Shown here piece after piece: positions 16,704 through 25,171 of a DNA stretch of 38,829 nt. Within the stretch, counting starts at the first letter, position 1. Every line of letters starts with the position of its first letter. The translations under genes and the position numbers were made by a program. The stretch lies in NCBI GenBank assembly GCA_007694905.1, contig REEU01000090.1, positions 1 through 38,829 of the forward strand, given 5' to 3'. A model generated the notes under the pieces. The model was not told the DNA's origin. It was given only the letters and a program-made list of their open reading frames with translations, and searched no databases. This DNA comes from Gammaproteobacteria bacterium. GTDB taxonomy: Bacteria; Pseudomonadota; Gammaproteobacteria; Pseudomonadales; Azotimanducaceae.

Positions 16704-17476
16704 GCCCTCCCTTCGTCGCCCGGTACGGACGCCTCGCCCCGCCAGCCCAGAAACGCCAGCATCCACTGTCCCACCTCGACGCGCTGGATCGGTTGCTCCA
16801 GCGACGCCATGCCCCGTTCGTAGACCTCGGGTCCAAGTAACTCCCGCCGCAGCGCGAGCAGTTCCGCGGCATACGGCTTTTCGAACTCCGGGTGGCCCTG
16901 CAGCGCCAGAATATGATCGCCTATGGTGAAGGCAGCAAACGGACAGAAATCGTTCTCCGCCAGCAGCACCGCGTCCGCCGGCAGTCGCCGCACCTGATCT
17001 TTATGGCTCGACAGCAGCGCGAAGCCATTCCCCGAGGGCTGCAGCCAGGGCGGGGTTGCCGTCAACCGGCTGCTGTGAACGCCCACGGCCCAGCCCGCGG
17101 CCGCCACGTCGGTTTCGCCGCCCAGCACATGGGCCACCAGCTGATGGCCGAAGCAGATGCCGATCAGCTTGTGCCGCTGCTGGTGCAGTTCGCGCACGTA
17201 GTCGCCCAGGCGCGCGATCCAGGGATGCGGGTCGTAGACCGAGTCCCGCGAGCCGGTGATGACGTAGCCGTCGCACTCTGCCGGATCCGCGGGGTACTGC
17301 CCGTGCTGCACGTCGTAATCGACGAACTCCGGCATCTGCAGACCGGCGGCCGCGGCGGCATCGGTGAGCAGGGTCCGGAACATGTCCGGATAGTCGCCGT
17401 GACGGTCGACGAATTCCGGGCGGACCGAGTCGGTCTGCAAAATGCCTATGCGAAGGCGATCTGGTGCTGCAGTCAA
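16700..17476 (-). CDS. Class I glutamine amidotransferase-like protein
   Basis: About 258 aa. The nucleophile elbow GICFGHQLVAHVLGG carries the catalytic Cys, and ALQGHPEFEKPY supplies His and Glu of the triad, as in GMP-synthase-like stand-alone amidotransferases. The oxyanion region is VITGSRDSVYDPHPW. No ATG or GTG lies near the conserved start; TTG at 17476 (reading on to LRIGILQTDSV) is the best choice, but the ribosome site is poor and the start uncertain. A longer reading would run into a REP element. It sits after a glutamine-synthetase-like gene and overlaps the beta-helix gene. A gamma-glutamyl hydrolase role (PuuD-like) or amide donor role is inferred from the GS neighbour. Confidence 0.78.
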   Translation of the reverse strand: MTAAPDRLRIGILQTDSVRPEFVDRHGDYPDMFRTLLTDAAAAAGLQMPEFVDYDVQHGQYPADPAECDGYVITGSRDSVYDPHPWIARLGDYVRELHQQRHKLIGICFGHQLVAHVLGGETDVAAAGWAVGVHSSRLTATPPWLQPSGNGFALLSSHKDQVRRLPADAVLLAENDFCPFAAFTIGDHILALQGHPEFEKPYAAELLALRRELLGPEVYERGMASLEQPIQRVEVGQWMLAFLGWRGEASVPGDEGRA

Positions 17477-17562
17477 GATGAAGATCCGAACGGCTACAGT
17501 AGAAGATGCACGATAGCTGAGGCCCGCCAGCGCCGTCACCAACAGCGAACGTCGCGAGGCCT

Positions 17563-17622
17563 CTGTAGGCGAGCGCGTGTACGCGCCGCCCGGGGCCGAG
17601 CGCACGCGCTCGGGCCTACAGA
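17563..17622. repeat. REPIN of the GTAGGC-GAGCG family, intergenic copy
   Basis: CTGTAGGCGAGCGCGTG at the left and CGCACGCGCTCGGGCCTACAG at the right form inverted arms around a short GCCGCCCGGGGCCG centre. It lies between the amidotransferase and glutamine-synthetase-like genes. A run of ten G follows at 17717-17726, next to the GS stop. Confidence 0.85.
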
Positions 17623-17726
17623 CGCAATTTCCGCTCGACGCTCATCGGTCCGTCCGCGCTGCGCGCGGCCTGGACTCTCCCACAGGACATGCGCTCGGGC
17701 GATCTGCGTCGTGCGTGGGGGGGGGG

Positions 17727-19151
17727 TTAGATGATTTCGAAGTAGCGGCGGAGCTGCCAGTCGTTGACGTGACGTTCGTACTCGCGCGCCTCCCACTCCC
17801 GGGTCGCGCAGAAGTGATCGACGAAGTCGTCACCCAGCCAGTCCCGCGCCAGGCGTGAGTCGCGCAAAAGTGCCACCGCGTCACGCAGATTCGTCGGCAG
17901 ACGCAGCGACTCCGGCAGCTCGCCCTGCACCGCGTAGGCGTTGCCCTGCACCGGCGCGTCCGGCTCGATCCTGTCGACGATGCCCTGTACTCCGGCGGCG
18001 ATGACCGCCGCCGCCACCAGGTGGGGATTGGCGTCGGCGCCGCTGGCCCGGAACTCCATGCGCTGACTCTTCGCACTGCCCGGCACGACCCGCAGGGCAC
18101 AGGTCCGGTTCTCGACCCCCCAGGTGGCGGCCGTAGGCGCCCAGGCCCCGGGAACGAGCCGGGTGAAGGCATTCACCGTCGGTGCGAACAGGGCCGTCAG
18201 CTCCCGCATGTGCGCCTGCACACCCCCAACGAAGTGACGCTGGCGCAGCGTCATGCCGTCCGCCGCCCCGGCATCGTGGAACAGTGGCAGCCCGTCCGCA
18301 TCCAGCAGCGACAGGTGCATATGGCCGCTCTGGCCCGGATAGTCCATGGACCACTTCGCCATGAACGTGGCGAGGAGCCCCTGCTGCTGGAAGAACACCT
18401 TCGTGAAGGTCTTGAACAGCGCCGCGCGATCCGCCGCCTCAAGACCATCCGCCACCGCCAGCGCCGCTTCCCACACGCCGGGCCCGGTCTCACAGTGGAG
18501 CCCCTCGATGGGCACGCCGAAGTCGTCCATGTACACCATCAGCGCGGTGAAGAGATCCGCGTGCGCCGAGGCCCGCAGCACTGAGTAGCCGAAGTTACCC
18601 GGCGTGAGCGGTACGAGATCGCGGAACCCCTTCGCCCGCAGACTGTTGGGCGTCTCGTCGAAGACGAAGAACTCGTACTCGAAGCCGAGCCGGGGCTTGA
18701 GGCCTAGCGCCTCGACCCGGGCGAGGACGCTTTGCAGGCGTCCTCGCGGGCAGGCCGGGTGCCGGCGAACCGCATCCGCCGTCTCCGGGACCACGAAATC
18801 CGCGAGCAGAAACGGCGTGCCCTCTCCCGGCACCCGCCGGCGGGTGCCGGCATCGAGCCGGAAGCGGGCATCGGGGAAGCCGGTATGCCAGCCGGTGAGC
18901 GTGGCGTTGTCATAGAGCTGATCGTCGACGTCCCAGCCGAGCACGCAGTCACAGAACCCGGGGTCCGTCTCGAGCATGCCGGCGAACTTCTCCAGGGACA
19001 CGTACTTGCCGCGCAGCACGCCATCCACGTCGATCAGGGCCAGCTTCAAGCGCCGATCCCCGGCCTCCCGCCACTGGGCCAGCGCAGCGGTGAGGCGCTC
19101 ACCATTGGCGGCACGGGCGGCCGCGTCGATTCGTTCCGGATCCTCGGCCAT
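17727..19151 (-). CDS. Glutamine synthetase family protein (gamma-glutamyl ligase type)
   Basis: 474 aa, type of GS-like gamma-glutamylpolyamine or gamma-glutamylamide ligases rather than GlnA proper. Visible: beta-grasp N-terminus with LALIDVDGVLRGKYVS (37-52), the metal/ATP motif LGFEYEFFVF (155-164), GHMHLSL (276-282), ENRTCALRVVP (347-357) and RMEFRASGADANPHL (364-378). The GlnA adenylylation-site motif is not evident. GAGGA six bases before the ATG supports the start. With the downstream amidotransferase and an aldehyde dehydrogenase further upstream the set resembles a polyamine/amine degradation module (ligase, ALDH, gamma-glutamyl hydrolase), but no oxidase or transporter is here, so the substrate is inferred. 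Confidence 0.87.
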   Translation of the reverse strand: MAEDPERIDAAARAANGERLTAALAQWREAGDRRLKLALIDVDGVLRGKYVSLEKFAGMLETDPGFCDCVLGWDVDDQLYDNATLTGWHTGFPDARFRLDAGTRRRVPGEGTPFLLADFVVPETADAVRRHPACPRGRLQSVLARVEALGLKPRLGFEYEFFVFDETPNSLRAKGFRDLVPLTPGNFGYSVLRASAHADLFTALMVYMDDFGVPIEGLHCETGPGVWEAALAVADGLEAADRAALFKTFTKVFFQQQGLLATFMAKWSMDYPGQSGHMHLSLLDADGLPLFHDAGAADGMTLRQRHFVGGVQAHMRELTALFAPTVNAFTRLVPGAWAPTAATWGVENRTCALRVVPGSAKSQRMEFRASGADANPHLVAAAVIAAGVQGIVDRIEPDAPVQGNAYAVQGELPESLRLPTNLRDAVALLRDSRLARDWLGDDFVDHFCATREWEAREYERHVNDWQLRRYFEII

Positions 19152-19544
19152 GGGCTGTCCTCAATGTTGCACTCAACAGGCACGACCCGCTGCAGTCGGG
19201 TCGCGGAGGGCAGGAAGTTGTCCACGATTTCTGTGGATAACTCGTTGGATAACTCCTGCCGATCCGGGCGCGGGTCCGATAACCTCAGGCCCCGCGGAAA
19301 CTGGTCACTTTTCGATCAAATTCAATAAATTGTTTTAAATCATTGGTTTAGAGTCAGGTTGTAAACCTTCGCATGAAGGAAGCGACCCATCTGACCACGG
19401 GCAGGCGCGCGATCGGAAAGTGTGCATAACTTTCCCAACCACTTGCGTGAGCGCCCACTTACCCCCTACCCACCTTCTGCTGCTGACTCCAGATGACGAC
19501 CCTGCAGAGTCTTGCGCCTCATTGCCCCCGTTGGGGTCAAAATC
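19152..19544. promoter_or_regulatory. 393-base intergenic region with DnaA-box-like 9-mers and an AT-rich tract
   Basis: No gene is seen. On the plus strand TGTGGATAA (19232-19240) is a perfect DnaA box. GTTGGATAA (19244-19252) and TGTGCATAA (19421-19429) each differ slightly, and TTGTCCACG (19218-19226) resembles the opposite orientation. Between them is an AT-rich stretch (about 19314-19350, with AAATTCAATAAATTGTTTTAAAT). The leftward GS promoter should lie here; I cannot define its hexamers. Confidence 0.4.
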
Positions 19545-20975
<1,431 letters not shown>

Positions 20976-20993
20976 GGGAGGTCTCCTCGCCGC

Positions 20994-21571
20994 TCAGATC
21001 GGGCACTGAATGTTCCCGAGGCGCTGGGTGAGCAACGCATTCTCGCGATAGTCGATGGGCACCACCAGCAGACTGGGGCCGGACTCGGTGAACGAGGCTT
21101 CCAGCGCGCCGGGGAGATCGTCGCTGCGGGTGACATGGTGGCCGTTCCAACCGAAGGCATCCGCCAGCTTCATCCAGTCCAGATTGCCGAAGTCGAGTTC
21201 CGTATGCCGCCCGAAGTGGTTGTCCTGCTTCCACTTGATCAACCCGTAGCCATGATCCTCCCAGACCATGATCGTGAAGTTCAGGTTCAACCGGCGGGCC
21301 GTTTCCATCTCCTGCACGTTCATGAGGAGGCCGGCGTCGCCGCAGATGGCGAGAATGCGCCGGTCGGGATGCACCAGCGCGGCGGCCACCGCCCCAGGCA
21401 GCGCGAAGCCCATGGAACAGAAGCCGTTGGGGATGAGGCAGGTGTTCGGTTCGTGGCACTGATAGTGACGCGCAATCCACATCTTGTGGGCACCCACATC
21501 GGACAAACGCCGAAGATATACTCGATTCCCTCCTGTTCCAGGCACTTCACGAACAGATCGGATGCCTTCAT
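20994..21571 (-). pseudogene. Acetolactate synthase large subunit, large internal deletion and frameshift
   Basis: The first 22 codons (MKASDLFVKCLEQEGIEYIF..) are a normal acetolactate-synthase N-terminus. At about 21505-21508 the sequence jumps, in another frame, to SDVGAHKMWIARHYQC and runs to a normal C-terminus (TQRLGN). The C-terminal part keeps the thiamine-diphosphate motif (ICGDAGLLMNVQEMETA ... EDHGYGLIKWKQDN). A complete protein has about 550 residues; roughly 350 central residues, over 1 kb, are missing, and the remaining 578 bases are not a multiple of three. No functional enzyme is expected. It could be a true deletion or an assembly collapse. Confidence 0.85.
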
Positions 21572-21619
21572 GGTGCGCACTCCCAGGGTGTGCTGCCATC
21601 CTTCCCGGGACAGCGCTGA

Positions 21620-22042
21620 TCAAATGAGCGTGAGAAGCAGGACCACGCCGAGAACGAGCAGGATGACTCCCGCGAGCCAGGCCAGCCGCGGTGCGTGCTC
21701 GGTGGCGTCGCGATCCAGATCAGGATTCGTGGGTGGATCCGGGTTGGGTTCCGTGATGTCTGTGGGATCGTCCTTCGCAGGATCACCGACTTCGGTGATG
21801 TCCGCATCCTCCCCCCGCCGCAACGTCGCGTCCGCATGCGAGGCGGTCACATCCTCCGGCACCGCGATTTCACCGCTCAACATGCCTTCCAGCGTGATCG
21901 AACGGATCATCCGATAGTCTTCCTGGGTGACCTCGCCGGCGGCCCAGCTGCGGGCCACTTCGCGGACCTGGGCACTTTCGGGCGCGAGGATAAGTACGTG
22001 GCTGCGCGTCCGACCGTTACCCCCCGAAAGTGAACCCGCCAT
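21620..22042 (-). CDS. Tail-anchored small membrane protein of the signalling unit
   Basis: 140 aa. The N-terminal cytoplasmic part contains SWAAGEVTQEDYRMIRS (about 32-48), reminiscent of short helical SHOCT-like segments. An acidic, Pro/Asp-rich linker (about 80-115, with DPTDITEPNPDPPTNPD) follows. One C-terminal TM helix (WLAGVILLVLGVVLLLTLI) ends the protein. GGGAGG seven bases before the ATG, which lies 2 bases after the PP2C stop, shows tight coupling. The many Thr residues in acidic surroundings (DITEVGD, DITEPN) could be phosphothreonine sites for the FHA domains nearby; that is an inference. Family not recognised. Confidence 0.72.
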   Translation of the reverse strand: MAGSLSGGNGRTRSHVLILAPESAQVREVARSWAAGEVTQEDYRMIRSITLEGMLSGEIAVPEDVTASHADATLRRGEDADITEVGDPAKDDPTDITEPNPDPPTNPDLDRDATEHAPRLAWLAGVILLVLGVVLLLTLI

Positions 22043-22044
22043 CT

Positions 22045-22776
22045 TCAAGCCTCCCGGCACGTTGCGACGATGATGCTCACGTTGTCACGAGCCCCCCGCT
22101 CCAGCGACATGTCCAGCAAGGCATCGACGCGCTGCTCCACCGGATCCGGTGCCAATAGCATCTCGCACATTTCATGGCGCTCGAGTTCACGGTAGAGCCC
22201 ATCGCTGCACAGCAGGTAGATGTCGTCCGGGGCAAGGTCGAACAGAATGCAGTCGAGGTGCAGCTCAGGCTGACCACCTACGGCGCGGGTGATGACGCTG
22301 GAATCCGGGTGGTCATCCGCCTCCTCCGGCGTCAGCACACCGCGCTCCACGAGCTCCTCCAGCGGATCGTGATCCCGCGAGATCTGCGTGAGGATGCCGT
22401 CGCGCACCCGATAGAGACGGGAATCGCCCGCCCACATGCACACGCCCACGTTGGCCTGCGCGAGCATCGTCACCACCGTGCAGCCCATCGTCTTGCCACT
22501 GAAGTGCTTATCGGAATGGCTGCGGATGGAGCGATTGATCTCAATCAGCGCGTCATCCACTCGATCGACGAACGCCACGAACTCGCCCTCGACGCTCACG
22601 TCCTCCAGCGCTTCGATCACCATGCGGCTGGCGACGTCGCCGGCGGCATGGCCACCCATCCCATCGGCAACCAGCCAGAGGCCGATATCGGGGCGGGCGA
22701 GCACCGCATCCTCATTGTGCGGACGGCGCCTGCCTTCGTGGGTCACCGCTGCCGATTCCCACTGCAACTCAAACAT
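22045..22776 (-). CDS. PP2C-type Ser/Thr protein phosphatase
   Basis: 243 aa, a complete bacterial PP2C. It hydrolyses phosphoserine/threonine with two metal ions. Visible motifs: RRRPHNEDA (16-24), LWLVADGMGGHAAGDVAS (33-50), GCTVV, WAGDSRLYRVRDG (115-127), LLCSDGLYREL and ERGARDNVSIIV near the end, which supply the metal-binding aspartates. AGGAGG five bases before the ATG fixes the start. It lies between a cyclase-FHA gene and a tail-anchored protein. PP2C normally pairs with a Hanks-type kinase, but none is in the window. Confidence 0.93.
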   Translation of the reverse strand: MFELQWESAAVTHEGRRRPHNEDAVLARPDIGLWLVADGMGGHAAGDVASRMVIEALEDVSVEGEFVAFVDRVDDALIEINRSIRSHSDKHFSGKTMGCTVVTMLAQANVGVCMWAGDSRLYRVRDGILTQISRDHDPLEELVERGVLTPEEADDHPDSSVITRAVGGQPELHLDCILFDLAPDDIYLLCSDGLYRELERHEMCEMLLAPDPVEQRVDALLDMSLERGARDNVSIIVATCREA

Positions 22777-22855
22777 ACCGGCCTCCTGCCACGACGGCCT
22801 CCGCCCGGTATGCGCAGTTCATCCGCTTGGCTCCCTTCGGCATCCGCTCGGCACC

Positions 22856-23746
22856 TCAGGGGCAGGTGAAATGAATCAGATGTTGATTGGTTTCCGTCAC
22901 GTCCTCTCCCAGCCCGATGACACCACTGCCCCAGATCAGCAACTCTTCGCGTCGCAGGTACACGTTTTCACCGTCCGCGGTGCGCACGAACGTACCGTTC
23001 GTACTCTGATCCACCACCACGAACTTGCCGCGCCGGGATTCGAAGCGGCAATGCACCCGTGACGCCAGCGGTGCCTGAATGACCATGTCCGACTGGGACC
23101 CGCGGCCGAGCGTCACCACCGGCCGGTCACTCGCGCCGATGCGTGTCTCCTCGCCACCGTAACGCAGAACCAGGAAATTGTTCTCCTGCACCTGCCGTGA
23201 CGCCGAGGGCATGTTCATGGTGGTGACGTCATTCGCTTCCCAGAGGATCTCGCAGATGCGCAATTCCGCGGCCTTGCCCTTCACCCGGGTCCGATCGAAC
23301 TCGCGCGCCATGTCGGCGAGCTCCGGCTCGAGCACTGCAACCGTATCGCCGGTGGTGATGATCTGCGTCGCCTTCGCGATGCCGGCCATGCGGGCGGCCA
23401 CGTTGACGGCATCGCCGAACACATCGCCCTCGTCGACGATGGCGGCGCCGTGGTGCAGACCCGCTCGCAGCGCGATCCGCTGTCCGACATACAGACGCGG
23501 TGACTCGTTCTCCTCCTGAATCTCACAGGCAGCGCGCACGGCTGCGCTCGCATCGTCGAAGCGCACCATGATCTCGTCGCCGATGGTCTTGACCAGGGTA
23601 CCGCCATGCTGCTCAACGACCTGGAGCATAAAGGCAATGCACTCGCCGATGACCTGCTGCGCACGTTCGTCGCCGAGCGTTTCGTACAACCGGGTGCTGC
23701 CGCAGACATCGGCGAAGAGAACCGATATGTTGACATTCTCCGCCAT
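22856..23746 (-). CDS. Class III nucleotide cyclase fused to an FHA domain
   Basis: 296 aa. The cyclase domain (about 6-170) has both metal-binding aspartates, Asp13 in LFADVCGSTR and Asp57 in KTIGDEIMVRF, plus Lys53 in the position that selects adenine. GDVFGDAVNVAARM (107-120) carries the transition-state Asn and Arg (N115, R119). These residues point to an active adenylate cyclase. The FHA domain (about 190-290) has GRGSQSD (214-220), SRVHCRFE (229-236) and STNGTFV (248-254), all the phosphothreonine-binding hallmarks. No TM segment: cytosolic. It is placed directly before the PP2C gene, so phosphothreonine binding could control cAMP synthesis (inference). Confidence 0.93.
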   Translation of the reverse strand: MAENVNISVLFADVCGSTRLYETLGDERAQQVIGECIAFMLQVVEQHGGTLVKTIGDEIMVRFDDASAAVRAACEIQEENESPRLYVGQRIALRAGLHHGAAIVDEGDVFGDAVNVAARMAGIAKATQIITTGDTVAVLEPELADMAREFDRTRVKGKAAELRICEILWEANDVTTMNMPSASRQVQENNFLVLRYGGEETRIGASDRPVVTLGRGSQSDMVIQAPLASRVHCRFESRRGKFVVVDQSTNGTFVRTADGENVYLRREELLIWGSGVIGLGEDVTETNQHLIHFTCP

Positions 23747-23836
23747 CAGTACGTCTGCATCGTTTCCGGGGAATCAGGCACATTACCTCAGCGAACGCGA
23801 CGGCGCGAGCGCAACCTGAGCGTGCAATCTATGCGT

Positions 23837-25171
23837 TCACAGCGCCCGTCGCAGGCGTTCCACAGCCGCCGCAAAACTCTGCGGCCGGAATGCTTCGTCG
23901 TTTTCAACCGTCGCGTAGATGGCGTCCATGCGCTCCTTGAAATCATCCCAGCGCTCGATGGAAATCAGCAACACATCCATCGCCATGGCAGCCTGTTCCG
24001 CCGCCACATAGTCGCGATAGTCGCCCCGCGCCGCACGGAAGAGCACGCCATTGAGAATGCGTTGGCGCTCGCTCGGACCCGCGCCGCGGGCAATGGCTGC
24101 TTCGAGCTCATCCACCGACAGCGCGAGCTGCCTGGACGCAGTGGCCACCGATTCACGACTGCGGGCCGCGGACAGGTTGAGGCCGCGAATGCGGTGCAGC
24201 AGCTGATCGTGCAGCGGCCCGCCGAGCACCTCCGCCAGCGGCAGCAGCAGCGCGAAATTCGCGTTGTTCAGGCGCACCGCGCCCGGCTCCAGGCCCCGGG
24301 TCAGCACGGTAGGCTCCCAGTTCAGCTCACTCATGGGTTGATGGCAGGAGTGGCAGTCGAACAGGGCGATTTCCGGGAACATGCCGTTGCCGTGCAGCAA
24401 CGGGCCCTGCAGCAGCTCGATGTTCTTGCGGGCGGCGACCAGCAAGCCCCGGGTCCAGGTGTCGAACTCGTCGACAATCCCCTTGCGCTCGTCATAGTCG
24501 GCGTCGAATGCCCAGTGGGGCGGCTGCAGCGCGCTGAACGTGCTCAGTTCGAAGGCCAGCCGCGGATGGCCCGCACCCATGATGCGGTGAGTCGCGAACT
24601 TGTCCGCCGTGCCCAGATGGCAGGACAGGCAGAGTTCGGCCCGCTTCTCGACGTTGGACGTCGGATACATCCCGCGATCGAGGTTGTCCTGATGGCGGGT
24701 GCCACGAGCGGCATGGCTCGAAAGCCAGTTCTCGGCGCCGCCATGACAGGCCTCGCAGCCGACGCCGTCGCTGATCTGGAAATCGGCCCCACGCCGCTCC
24801 TCGGGCACGTTGTCCGCATGGCAATCCAGGCAGATGGCCGCTTCGTGGGCGTTCGGCAGCCCCAGGTTGCGGGCAATGCGCTGCGATGCCTCGGTCAGCA
24901 GCGTCTGGTAGGCGCGCGAGTGACCGTCGAGGCGGGTCCAGGTGACGAATTCATTCTGCAGCACGTTGGTGCCGGTGCGCTCCGTGGCGGAACCATGGCA
25001 GACACTGGAGGCGCAGGACGCCACGCCCTGATGCACGTACTCGGCATACTGGGGCAACTCAGCCGCGAAGGCCGACTGCAGACCCGCAATGAGCAGGCAG
25101 CAGGCGCCGAGGATGCCCCCGGCCGTCCGGCTACTCGCCGCCGCTGAGCTTCTGCGGTTGTGCGCTGTCAT
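23837..25171 (-). CDS. Pentaheme c-type cytochrome, secreted
   Basis: 444 aa with a signal peptide (GILGACCLLIAGLQSAFA). Five heme sites: CASSVCH (53-59, a CX4CH site), CLDCH (114-118), CEACH (139-143), CLSCH (181-185) and CHSCH (273-277). Several distal-ligand His candidates lie between them (HRIMGAGHPRLAFEL). The C-terminal 160 residues are helical without hemes. The start overlaps the end of the decaheme-propeller gene by 41 bases and has GGAGAG seven bases upstream, so a longer in-frame start is rejected. The cytochrome c554/NapC-like multiheme group is the nearest resemblance. Probably an electron carrier of the conduit in the periplasm. Confidence 0.88.
   Translation of the reverse strand: MTAHNRRSSAAASSRTAGGILGACCLLIAGLQSAFAAELPQYAEYVHQGVASCASSVCHGSATERTGTNVLQNEFVTWTRLDGHSRAYQTLLTEASQRIARNLGLPNAHEAAICLDCHADNVPEERRGADFQISDGVGCEACHGGAENWLSSHAARGTRHQDNLDRGMYPTSNVEKRAELCLSCHLGTADKFATHRIMGAGHPRLAFELSTFSALQPPHWAFDADYDERKGIVDEFDTWTRGLLVAARKNIELLQGPLLHGNGMFPEIALFDCHSCHQPMSELNWEPTVLTRGLEPGAVRLNNANFALLLPLAEVLGGPLHDQLLHRIRGLNLSAARSRESVATASRQLALSVDELEAAIARGAGPSERQRILNGVLFRAARGDYRDYVAAEQAAMAMDVLLISIERWDDFKERMDAIYATVENDEAFRPQSFAAAVERLRRAL

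Noticed and set aside
14145-16823. An 892-codon plus-strand frame
   Set aside because: Runs antisense across three good genes and two REP arms; composition is that of a shadow frame.
17717-17726. Run of ten G as a phase-variation tract
   Set aside because: It lies just after the GS stop codon and not in a promoter or coding frame that I can identify; it may also be a sequencing-length artefact.
19152-19544. Chromosomal replication origin
   Set aside because: Few DnaA boxes, no dnaA, dnaN, gidA or parAB genes beside it; kept only as a DnaA-site observation.
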